The translations under genes were made by a program, and so were the position numbers. The notes under the pieces are model-generated. The model saw nothing but the letters and a program-made list of their open reading frames with translations, did no database searches and had not been told where the DNA came from. Of a stretch of 47,296 nt of DNA, positions 23,428 through 30,852 are shown piece after piece (the stretch's first letter is position 1; each line of letters opens with the position of its first letter). The stretch comes from VFBF01 sp033764865 (lineage in GTDB: Bacteria > Pseudomonadota > Alphaproteobacteria > Caulobacterales > Aquidulcibacteraceae), in assembly GCA_033764865.1 (NCBI GenBank), contig JANRIM010000076.1, forward strand, positions 1-47,296. Reading direction: 5' to 3'.

Positions 23428-23985
23428 GTGTCGAACGCTCCCCGCATGTCCCCCGCCGCCGCCCCGTTTCCATCTGAGGTGCAGGCGGCCCTGGACAGGA
23501 CGATGCCGCCAGGCGTGGCGCCGCTGACGCTATTCACGACGCTGGCGCGCGATCCGCGGCTCTTCAAGAAGTTCTTCGGGGGCGGGCTGTTGGACAAGGG
23601 AAACCTGTCGATGCGCCAGCGCGAGATCGTCATCCACAGGGTGACGGCGCAGAGCGGCGGGCGCTACGAGTTCTGCGTCCATGTCGCTTTCTTTGCGGGG
23701 CGGGTGGGCCTCGACGATGCGGATGTGCGCGCCCTCGCGTACGGCCCCTCCGACGATCCGCGCTGGCCCGCTGAGGAAAGGACGCTGCTCGCCCTTTGCG
23801 ATTCATTGCACGCCACGTGCGATGTCGACGATGGCCTTTGGTCGGCGCTGCGGACTCATTTCAGCGAAGAGGCCGTGCTCGAATTGATCATGCTCGCCGG
23901 CTTCTACAGGACGACGTCCACGCTCGTCACAGCCCTGCGCCTTGCGCCCGAGCCCTTTGCCCCGCCGTATCCGGAGCCGCTGTGA
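23428..23985 (+). CDS. Carboxymuconolactone decarboxylase (CMD/AhpD-like) family protein
   Basis: A 185-residue cytoplasmic protein of the CMD/AhpD-like fold. The signature YEFCVHVAF (Glu81, Cys83, His85) matches YExxxH-type CMD motifs, with one cysteine, so it lacks the CxxC peroxidase pair of AhpD. A preceding LSMRQREIVIHRVT helix and a C-terminal EEAVLELIMLAGFYRTTSTLV helix fit the family. The start is GTG at 23428, backed by AAAGGAGG. It is divergent from the HxlR gene and probably repressed by it through the 23397-23413 palindrome. Substrate is unknown; a lactone, quinone or other electrophile is plausible. Confidence 0.88.
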   Translation: MSNAPRMSPAAAPFPSEVQAALDRTMPPGVAPLTLFTTLARDPRLFKKFFGGGLLDKGNLSMRQREIVIHRVTAQSGGRYEFCVHVAFFAGRVGLDDADVRALAYGPSDDPRWPAEERTLLALCDSLHATCDVDDGLWSALRTHFSEEAVLELIMLAGFYRTTSTLVTALRLAPEPFAPPYPEPL

Positions 23986-24063
23986 GGGCGGACCGCTTGC
24001 CGGGGCGCCCGTGGTCCCGGTACCGTGCCACGTCGGCCGTCAAGAGCCGGTCGGGAGGGCCCC

Positions 24064-26301
24064 ATGGGACGTTTGCTGGCGATCGTCATCACCGCGCTGG
24101 TCGGTCTTGCGGCGCTTTACGTCGCGGGCGCGGCGTACTTCAACTGGTTCGGCAAGGCGCGCGGGACGGGTACGATCGAGGGCGAGGCGCTGCCTGGCGC
24201 GGTGGTGGCCGCCCGGGACGCGATGGTCGCGGCGGCCGGTGGCGAAGACAAGCGCATCCTGTTCGGCGATCTGCACGTCCACACCACATATTCCACGGAC
24301 GCGTTCCTGTGGTCGCTGCCGATTTTCGGCGGCGAAGGCGTCCATCCGCTCGCGGACGCGTGCGATTTCGCCCGTTACTGCGCCCAACTCGATTTCTGGT
24401 CAGCGACCGACCACGCTGAGGCGATCACGCCGGTGCGCTGGCAGGAAACGAAGAAATCCGTGCGCGCCTGCAATGCCCGGTCCGGCGCCACCGCATCCCC
24501 CGACATGGTCTCCTTCGTCGGTTTCGAGTGGACGCAGGTCGGGCGCACCCCGCTCGACCATTACGGCCACAAGAACGTGATCTTTCCCGGACTTGAGGAT
24601 GAGGCGCTGGCCGCACGTGCGATCGCGGCTGCGGGCGTCGCCTCGTCAACCCTGCGCGGAAGCCCCGTGGGGCTCAACCGCTGGATTCCCTTCCTCGACT
24701 GGAAGAACCGCCAGACCTACTTCGATTTCCAACGCATGACGCAAGAGATCCGCGCCGTGCCGGACTGCGATCCAGATATCTCCTCCGACGCGCTGCCGGC
24801 GGACTGCTTCGAGGCCGCCGCCACGCCCGGGGATCTTGTGCGCAAGCTGGAGGAACAGAACCTCCGTTATCTCCTCATCCCGCATGGAACGAGCTGGGGC
24901 TTCTACACCCCGCCCGGCACCACCTTCGACAAGCAGCTTGAGGCGGACATGCGCCCGGAACGGCAGACGCTGATCGAGGTCATGTCGGGACACGGCAATT
25001 CCGAAGAATTCCGTGCCTGGCGCGACGTGGTGAGCGCCGACGGCCTCACCGCGACGTGCCCCGCGGCCACGGCCGAGTACGAACCCGCTTGCTGGCGCGC
25101 GGGCGAAATCATCCGGACGCGGTGTCTGGCGGCGAACGGATCGGCCGATGCGTGCGAGAGCGCGGCCGTCGACACCCGCACCCGCGCCGCCAACCTCGGC
25201 GTCGCCTATCACCTCCTCGTGAGCGGCGAGACGGTGGAGGACTGGCTCGACAGCGGCCAGTGCCGCGACTGCTTCGTTCCCGCGTTTCACCACCGGCCGC
25301 GCACGTCTGTGCAGTACGGCCTCGCCATCCGCAACTTCGACGATCCCGCCAACCCACGCGGCTTCCGCTGGGGCTTCCTGGGCTCGTCCGACAATCACCG
25401 CGCCCGTCCAGGCACGGGCTACAAGCCGGTGGATCGCCCGCGCCATACGGAATCCTCCGGAGCGGTGGACGATGAGTGGGCGACGCGGATTGCGGGACCA
25501 CCCGAACCGCCCTCGGCGACGCCCACGGGCGTGACGCGCGAGCAATTGCTGGAGATGAGTGGTTTCCAGCTCACCGAGGCTGAGCGGCAGGCGAGCTTCT
25601 TCACCACCGGTGCGTTGGCGGCGGTGCATTCCGCTGGCCGTTCGCGGGAAGAGATCTTCGCTGCGCTGGAGCGACGGGAGGTCTACGCCACGAGCGGACC
25701 GCGGCTGTTGCTCTGGTTCGATCTGCTCAATGCGCCCGATGGGCGGGGCGTCAAGAGCGCGCCCATGGGCGCGGAGGTGGCGATGTCGTCTGCGCCCCGG
25801 TTTCGCGTGCGTGCGGTGGGCGACTTCATCCAGAAGCCCGGCTGTCCGGCGTTCACCGCCCAGGGGCTGCCGGCCGCCCGGCTGGAAAACCTGTGCGCGG
25901 GCGAGTGCTACAATCCGGGCGACGCGCGCCACAAGATCACGCGCATCGAGATCGTGCGCATCCGTCCGCAGATCCGGCCGGACGAGCCGGTGGAGACGCT
26001 GATCGAAGACGTCTGGAAAACGCTGCCTTGCAAGGACACCGGGGCAGGTTGCGTGGCCGAGTTCACGGATGGGGATTTTCCGCGCGGACGCCGGGACGCG
26101 GTCTACTATGCCCGCGCCATCCAGGAGCCGACCCCGCGGATCAACGGCGCCAACCTTCGTCCCACGCGGGACGCTGAGGGAAAGGTCACAGGAGTCAATC
26201 CGTGCTGGGGCGACCACCGCACGCCGCGCAGCGAAAACTGCGTCGCCAACGTGGAGGAGCGCGCCTGGTCATCGCCCATCTACGTGACGGCGCGCCGATG
26301 A
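24064..26301 (+). CDS. DUF3604 protein (PHP-like, membrane-anchored)
   Basis: A 745-residue protein of the DUF3604 family (PF12228). It begins with a signal anchor (about residues 3-27, LLAIVITALVGLAALYVAGA). A PHP-phosphoesterase-like start FGDLHVHTTYSTDAF (His71, His73) and ATDHAE (Asp116, His117) suggest a metal-binding amidohydrolase/phosphoesterase site facing the periplasm. Later conserved segments are GFEWTQ, IPHGTSWGFYTPPG, EVMSGHGNSEEFR, GFLGSSDNHRARPGTGYK, EVYATSGPRLLLWFDLL and YYARAIQEPTPRING. Many cysteines fit a periplasmic location. The start at 24064 follows GGGAGGG. Its stop overlaps the PPIase ATG (ATGA). Substrate and function of the family are unknown. Confidence 0.88.
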   Translation: MGRLLAIVITALVGLAALYVAGAAYFNWFGKARGTGTIEGEALPGAVVAARDAMVAAAGGEDKRILFGDLHVHTTYSTDAFLWSLPIFGGEGVHPLADACDFARYCAQLDFWSATDHAEAITPVRWQETKKSVRACNARSGATASPDMVSFVGFEWTQVGRTPLDHYGHKNVIFPGLEDEALAARAIAAAGVASSTLRGSPVGLNRWIPFLDWKNRQTYFDFQRMTQEIRAVPDCDPDISSDALPADCFEAAATPGDLVRKLEEQNLRYLLIPHGTSWGFYTPPGTTFDKQLEADMRPERQTLIEVMSGHGNSEEFRAWRDVVSADGLTATCPAATAEYEPACWRAGEIIRTRCLAANGSADACESAAVDTRTRAANLGVAYHLLVSGETVEDWLDSGQCRDCFVPAFHHRPRTSVQYGLAIRNFDDPANPRGFRWGFLGSSDNHRARPGTGYKPVDRPRHTESSGAVDDEWATRIAGPPEPPSATPTGVTREQLLEMSGFQLTEAERQASFFTTGALAAVHSAGRSREEIFAALERREVYATSGPRLLLWFDLLNAPDGRGVKSAPMGAEVAMSSAPRFRVRAVGDFIQKPGCPAFTAQGLPAARLENLCAGECYNPGDARHKITRIEIVRIRPQIRPDEPVETLIEDVWKTLPCKDTGAGCVAEFTDGDFPRGRRDAVYYARAIQEPTPRINGANLRPTRDAEGKVTGVNPCWGDHRTPRSENCVANVEERAWSSPIYVTARR

Positions 26302-27122
26302 CGTCGGGACGGGACATCCTGTTTCTCGTCGCTGGCATTGCGGGATTGGGCGCCGCTGCGATCGGGGCCATCGGCGCACCGCGGATGGATGCGCTGGGAC
26401 TGGGCGCTGCAGCCGTCGTCGACGGGCGCCCGATCCCGCGCGAGGCGGCCGCGCGCGCGGTCACGGCGCTGGCGAACGACAAGCGCAATGCGGTGACCCC
26501 GTCTGATGAGAAGGCTGCGCTGGAGCGCCTCATCGAAGAGGAGCTGCTCGTGCAGCGCGGTGTCGCTCTCGGGCTCGCCGAAACCGATCTCGCGGCCCGA
26601 AAGGCGATCGTGCAGTCGGTGCTGCAACTGGCGGTGGCTGAGCGTTCCGACGACGCGCCCGATGAGCGGACGCTACGGGCCTTCTACGCGGATAATGCGG
26701 CCATGTTCGCGCCCGCAGCGCGGGTTCGCGCCCGCATGGTCTATATCCGTCGCGACGCGGATTTCGCCGATCGTGTGGCGGCGGCCGAGGCCGCGTTGCG
26801 GCGCGGCGGCGCCGTCGCGGGCGATCCCGAGGCTCTGAGCCTGCCTGCGACGCCGCTGGGACCAGGCGAGTTGCGGACGTATCTGGGCGGCGAACTGGCG
26901 GCCGTCGTTTCGCGCGCCCGTGCGGGGGAAGTTGTGCGCAGGGATGGCCCCGATGGCGCGCGGCTCATGCGCATCGAGGCCGTCATGCCGGCGGCGGCGA
27001 CGCGCTATGAGGACGTGGCGGACGCTGTTCGTGCGGAGTGGGATCGCCGCGCGGACGAGGCGGCGGTGCGCGCCTACATCGAGCGCCTCAAGAAGCGCGC
27101 GCGGATTTCTCGGGCGGCATGA
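26298..27122 (+). CDS. Membrane-anchored parvulin-like peptidyl-prolyl isomerase
   Basis: A 274-residue protein with an N-terminal membrane helix (ILFLVAGIAGLGAAAIGAI), then a SurA/PpiD-like N-domain helix set (ALERLIEEELLVQRGVALGL) and a PpiC_2-type parvulin region (about residues 120-240). This includes RTLRAFYADNAAMF, RARMVYIRR, ADFADRVAAAEAALRRGG, LGPGELRTYLGGELAAVVSR and GARLMRIEAVMPA. Activity is uncertain because the core is divergent, so it may be a chaperone only. The ATG at 26298 overlaps the DUF3604 stop and its stop overlaps the HupE-like ATG, both as ATGA. A role in folding the exported DUF3604 protein or the HupE-like partner is inferred. Confidence 0.82.
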   Translation: MTSGRDILFLVAGIAGLGAAAIGAIGAPRMDALGLGAAAVVDGRPIPREAAARAVTALANDKRNAVTPSDEKAALERLIEEELLVQRGVALGLAETDLAARKAIVQSVLQLAVAERSDDAPDERTLRAFYADNAAMFAPAARVRARMVYIRRDADFADRVAAAEAALRRGGAVAGDPEALSLPATPLGPGELRTYLGGELAAVVSRARAGEVVRRDGPDGARLMRIEAVMPAAATRYEDVADAVRAEWDRRADEAAVRAYIERLKKRARISRAA

Positions 27123-28324
27123 TCCGACTCCTCCTCGCCGGGTTCGTCGCCTTCGCGGCGTGGACCGGAGCGGCGCACGCCCACACCCGGTCCCAATCCA
27201 TGTCCCATTGGCGCGTCGACGCCGGGGCGGTGTCAGGCCGGGTGGAAGCGGATGCCGTGGACGTCACCCGGCTCTATGCGCTGGGCGTCGACACCTCGCT
27301 GCAGGAGACGTTTGAACGTCACGCCGCCACGGCTTTTTCGTTCTCGACGGACGGCGGCGATTGCCGGCGCATTGGCGCGCCGGCGCCGGCGCCCGCCTCC
27401 GCGGGCCGGATCGCGGTGCGGCTGCGCTTTGAGTGTCCCGACAACGGCGCGGCCCAGCAGGTGACGATCGGGAGCACGCTGTTTCTCGATGTTGCGGCCA
27501 CGCACCTGCATTTCGCCAGCGTCACGGCCCCCGACGGCGCGGGATCGGAAGCCGTCCTGACGGACACGCGCCGTTCCGCCGCGCTCGACTTGAAGGCGCA
27601 GGGTCCAGCGGCGGGCGCATGGGAGACATTCATCCGCTACGTGCCGGTGGGCGCGGTCCACGTGTGGGGTGGTCTGGATCATCTGGCTTTCATCCTGGGG
27701 CTGACGTTGCTCGCGCGCGGGCTGGGGTCTGTCGCGCTGGCGGCCACGGGCTTCACGCTCGGCCACACGGCGACGCTGGCGTTGGCCGCGCTCGGCGTGC
27801 TGAGCCCCGACAGCGCCACCGTGGAGGCGTTGATCGGTTTCACGGTGGCGTTCGTGGCGGTGGAGGCGGCCCGCGACGGGCCGGCGCGCCTGACTCGATG
27901 GTCGGTTCCCATCGCTGCGGGCCTGTTGGTCATGGCCGCGTTGTCCATCATGAACGTCGTGGCCATTGCGGCCGTCTCGCTCGCGGGGCTTGCCGTATTC
28001 GCCTGGGCCTACCCCCGCGGCTTTCCGCGCGGCGCAGCGGCGGCGCCGGGCCTCGCTGCCGCGTTCGGGCTGATCCACGGGTGCGGTTTCGCCGGCGCGC
28101 TGGGGGATCTCGATCTGCCGCGACCGAGATTGTTGGCGGGCCTTGCGGGCTTCAACGTCGGCGTTGAGGCCGCACAGGTCGTTGTCATCGTCGCGGCGCT
28201 GGCTGTGGGGTGGGCATGGAAACGCAGCGCCGGCGTCCGCTTCAACGCGGCGCCGGACGTGGCCGCGGCGGGACTTCTGGCGTTGGGAACATACTGGTTC
28301 GCGAGCCGCGCTTTCGGGGCCTAG
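27119..28324 (+). CDS. HupE/UreJ-family membrane protein with periplasmic N-domain
   Basis: A 401-residue protein of the HupE_UreJ_2 type. A signal peptide (residues 1-21, ending AAHAH) precedes a periplasmic domain of about 170 residues with two cysteines (GDCRR, FECPD). The membrane part has about six or seven helices and begins IRYVPVGAVHVWGGLDHLAF, a His/Asp motif typical of HupE/UreJ proteins. It continues with FTLGHTATLALAALG, AALSIMNVVAIAAVSLAG and AAFGLIHGCGFAGALGD. Relatives are proposed nickel or cobalt transporters, but no hydrogenase or urease gene is nearby. It is the last gene of the DUF3604 operon and ends 3 bp from the convergent phasin-like gene. Confidence 0.87.
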   Translation: MIRLLLAGFVAFAAWTGAAHAHTRSQSMSHWRVDAGAVSGRVEADAVDVTRLYALGVDTSLQETFERHAATAFSFSTDGGDCRRIGAPAPAPASAGRIAVRLRFECPDNGAAQQVTIGSTLFLDVAATHLHFASVTAPDGAGSEAVLTDTRRSAALDLKAQGPAAGAWETFIRYVPVGAVHVWGGLDHLAFILGLTLLARGLGSVALAATGFTLGHTATLALAALGVLSPDSATVEALIGFTVAFVAVEAARDGPARLTRWSVPIAAGLLVMAALSIMNVVAIAAVSLAGLAVFAWAYPRGFPRGAAAAPGLAAAFGLIHGCGFAGALGDLDLPRPRLLAGLAGFNVGVEAAQVVVIVAALAVGWAWKRSAGVRFNAAPDVAAAGLLALGTYWFASRAFGA

Positions 28325-28327
28325 GCG

Positions 28328-28633
28328 TCAGCGCGCGCCGCGAAGACGCTCCAGCGCTTCCATCTGGGCGCCAAGAACGGCTGCGCCCGTCTCGCGCAGC
28401 TCCGCGGCCGCCGCCATCGCCGCAGGGGACCCGACATCGGGCGCGGCGTGCGCGTTGAGCAGAACTTCCAAGGCAGCCCGCTGCATGGCGGTGGTCAGCC
28501 GCAGGGTCTCGGCCGCGACAGTGTAGCTTGCCGCCCAGGTCGCCAGCGGCCAGGCCAGCCAGTCGGCCAGTCCTGCGGCGGGCATGTCGGCAAGGGGCAG
28601 GTTGGTGTTGGCGGGCGTATCGAACGGTTTCAT
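28328..28633 (-). CDS. Small phasin-like helical protein
   Basis: A 101-residue protein, mostly helical and Ala/Leu-rich, with no signal peptide. The segment WAASYTVAAETLRLTTAMQRA and the later AAAELRETGAAVLGAQMEAL resemble short phasin-type amphipathic helices that coat PHA granules. This is a weak assignment; otherwise it is an unknown conserved protein. The start at 28633 is well supported by GGGAGG 6 nt upstream. It is transcribed alone, converging on the HupE-like gene. The PHA synthase in this window makes a granule role plausible, but the two genes are 18 kb apart. Confidence 0.6.
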   Translation of the reverse strand: MKPFDTPANTNLPLADMPAAGLADWLAWPLATWAASYTVAAETLRLTTAMQRAALEVLLNAHAAPDVGSPAAMAAAAELRETGAAVLGAQMEALERLRGAR

Positions 28634-28752
28634 CGTCGCCTCCCTGGGGGCCTCGCGCCCCTCTTCTCACACGCGCCGGCCTAGCGCCTTTGCGCCGCCG
28701 AGGCGAATGAAAGGTTCGCCAGCGCGGGCGGCCCGTATGGGCGAAGTCGCCT

Positions 28753-28780
28753 GTGAAAAGGGGGGCGCTGCGCTTTTCAC
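28753..28780. repeat. Inverted repeat upstream of tRNA-Thr
   Basis: Perfect 8-bp arms GTGAAAAG (28753-28760) and CTTTTCAC (28773-28780) are separated by 12 bp of G/C. The right arm overlaps a possible -35 (TTTCAC) placed 16 bp from a -10-like TATACG (28797-28802), which would start transcription about at the mature tRNA 5' end. It could be an operator or a hairpin; no T tract follows. Confidence 0.4.
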
Positions 28781-28809
28781 GGGGGGTGGGCTCGGCTATA
28801 CGCGCCGCT

Positions 28810-28884
<75 letters not shown>

Positions 28885-28921
28885 CACGCCCACCGTCTCC
28901 CGGACGCCATGGGGCAGGGTC

Positions 28922-29071
28922 ATGACCGATCCCGAGGATAGCCCGACACCCCCAAAGCCGCGTCCCGGTGACGGCTCCCCTGTGAAGGACCGCGACCAAC
29001 GACGCGCCGCCGCCCTGCGGGCCAACCTGCGCCGCCGGAAGGGGCCCGGCGCGCCCACGGGGGCCGATTGA
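28922..29071 (+). CDS. Small basic protein upstream of murA
   Basis: A 49-residue protein: a Pro/Asp-rich N-terminus and a basic helix DQRRAAALRANLRRRKG. Small proteins ending in an RxAALRxNLxxRK-type helix are found before murA in other alphaproteobacteria as far as I recall, which supports it being real. The ATG at 28922 follows GGCAGGG. It sits 37 bp after the tRNA and 64 bp before murA. Function is unknown; nucleic-acid binding is a guess from charge alone. No membrane segment or cysteine. Confidence 0.6.
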   Translation: MTDPEDSPTPPKPRPGDGSPVKDRDQRRAAALRANLRRRKGPGAPTGAD

Positions 29072-29135
29072 GCCGGCTCGCCTTGCTTCGGTCCCGGTCG
29101 CATCCCATAACGCGGAGGCCTCGCGAAGGATTTTC

Positions 29136-30407
29136 ATGGACAGCATCAGCATCGTCGGCGGCGTTCCGCTGCGCGGCGTCATCCCCATATCCGGGGCCAA
29201 GAATTCGGGCCTGAAGTTGCTGGCGGCGGCCCTCCTGAGCGACAAGCCGCTCACGCTCGACCGTATGCCCAACCTCGCCGACACCCGCTTCATGGTGGCG
29301 CTTCTGCGCAGCTTGGGGGTGACGGCGGACTGGCCCGAAGGGTCCGCCACGGTTCGTCTGCACGCGGCGGAGGTGGCCTCCACGATCGCGCCGTACGACC
29401 TCGTCCGGAAGATGCGGGCGACCTTCAACGTCCTGGGCCCGCTCCTGGCGCGGGTGGGGCACGCAACCGTGTCGCTGCCGGGCGGCTGCGCGATCGGCGC
29501 CCGCCCGGTGGATCTCCACCTCAAGGCCTTCGAGGCCATGGGGGCCGACATCGTCATCGAGGCGGGCTACGTCAAAGCGGCGGCCCTGCGGGGGCTGCGG
29601 GGCGCATCCATCGTCTTTCCCTTCGTCTCGGTGGGAGCCACCGAACATGCCATGCTGGCCGCGGTGCTCGCCCAGGGCGACACCGTGCTGGACAATTGCG
29701 CGCGCGAACCTGAAATCGCCGATCTCGCACAATGCCTCAACGCCATGGGCGCGAAGATAGAAGGCGCGGGAACGAGCGAAATCCGCATCACTGGCGTGAC
29801 CTCCCTGAAAGAGGCGCGCCACACGGTCGTCGCCGACCGCATCGAGGCCGGCACGTACGCCATCGCCGCCGCCGCCGCCGGCGGGGAAGTCCGCCTGGAA
29901 GGCGCTGTCGGTCAGCACCTGGGCGCGTTGCTCCAGGCGCTTCGCACCGCCGGGGTGGAGACGGCGGTCGATCCGGAGGGCGTATGGGTGCGCCGCGCCA
30001 CCGAGCGCTTCTCCCCCGTCGACATCGACACCCAGCCGTTCCCCGGCTTTCCCACTGACCTGCAGGCGCAGTTCATGGCGCTGATGACGGTGGCGGACGG
30101 CACGTCCATCATCCGGGAGAACATCTTCGAGAACCGCTTCATGCACGCGCCGGAACTGTCGCGGCTCGGCGCCGACATCGTCGTGCGCGGGAAGGAGGCC
30201 GTAGTGCGCGGCGTGGAGAAGCTGGCCGGCGCTCCGGTGATGGCCACGGATTTGCGCGCCTCGGTCAGCCTCGTGATCGCGGGCCTAGCGGCGGAGGGCG
30301 AGACCACCATCGGTCGGGTTTATCACCTCGACCGCGGGTTTGAGCGCCTCGAGGAAAAGCTGCAGGTCTGCGGGGCCAATGTCCGCAGGGTCCGGGGAGG
30401 CGGCTGA
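29136..30407 (+). CDS. murA: UDP-N-acetylglucosamine 1-carboxyvinyltransferase
   Basis: Transfers enolpyruvate from PEP to UDP-GlcNAc, the first committed peptidoglycan step. The product has 423 residues. Near the N-terminus ISGAKNSGLKLLAAALL carries the catalytic Lys and Asn. The fosfomycin-target Cys118 is in LPGGCAIGARPVDLH, so the enzyme is of the Cys type, expected to be fosfomycin sensitive. Later motifs are RIEAGTYAIAAAAAGG, PGFPTDLQAQFMALM, ENIFENRFMHAPEL and DLRASVSLVIAGLAAEG. SD GAAGGA precedes the ATG. It starts the murA - DUF2948 - hisD - UPF0262 - phosphatase run, with 3-bp spacing to the next gene. Confidence 0.97.
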   Translation: MDSISIVGGVPLRGVIPISGAKNSGLKLLAAALLSDKPLTLDRMPNLADTRFMVALLRSLGVTADWPEGSATVRLHAAEVASTIAPYDLVRKMRATFNVLGPLLARVGHATVSLPGGCAIGARPVDLHLKAFEAMGADIVIEAGYVKAAALRGLRGASIVFPFVSVGATEHAMLAAVLAQGDTVLDNCAREPEIADLAQCLNAMGAKIEGAGTSEIRITGVTSLKEARHTVVADRIEAGTYAIAAAAAGGEVRLEGAVGQHLGALLQALRTAGVETAVDPEGVWVRRATERFSPVDIDTQPFPGFPTDLQAQFMALMTVADGTSIIRENIFENRFMHAPELSRLGADIVVRGKEAVVRGVEKLAGAPVMATDLRASVSLVIAGLAAEGETTIGRVYHLDRGFERLEEKLQVCGANVRRVRGGG

Positions 30408-30410
30408 ACG

Positions 30411-30848
30411 ATGGGGTCGACGCTGCGCCTGCGGGCGGAGGACGCGGACGATCTCGCCGTCATCGCCGCTGCGCTCCAGGATTCCATCTTCGTCGTCCGC
30501 GATCTGTCCTTCGACGCGCGGGGCAGGCGCTTTGTGGCGAGCGTAAACCGGTTTCGCTGGGAGGCGGCGGGCAAGCAGGGGCCTTTCCAGCGGGTTCGCG
30601 CAGCGCTGTCCGTGGAGACGGTGTTGGGCGTGCGCAGCCGCAAGCTGCGGCTCGGCGCCGACGATGCCGCCGGTTCGATCCTCGATGTCCGGTTTACGCC
30701 GGGGCCGGAAGCCCCGGCGGGCGTGATCGGCCTCACCCTCGGCGGCGGGGGCGAGATTGCGCTCGAGGTGGAGTGCATCGATGTCACGTTGACGGACCTG
30801 GGCGACCCGTGGCCCACCCCCCATCGTCCCGATCACGAAAGACCCTGA
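30411..30848 (+). CDS. DUF2948 family protein
   Basis: A 145-residue cytoplasmic protein recognised as DUF2948, an alphaproteobacterial family of unknown function usually sitting between murA and hisD, as here. Visible segments are LRLRAEDADDLAVIAAALQD, VNRFRWEAA, RVRAALSVETVLGVRSRKL and EIALEVECIDVTLTDLG, an alternating beta pattern. There are no obvious catalytic residues. It starts 3 bp after murA and ends 4 bp before hisD, so it is in the same operon. Conservation of position suggests a cell-envelope or metabolic accessory role, which is inference. Confidence 0.88.
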   Translation: MGSTLRLRAEDADDLAVIAAALQDSIFVVRDLSFDARGRRFVASVNRFRWEAAGKQGPFQRVRAALSVETVLGVRSRKLRLGADDAAGSILDVRFTPGPEAPAGVIGLTLGGGGEIALEVECIDVTLTDLGDPWPTPHRPDHERP

Positions 30849-30852
30849 CGCC

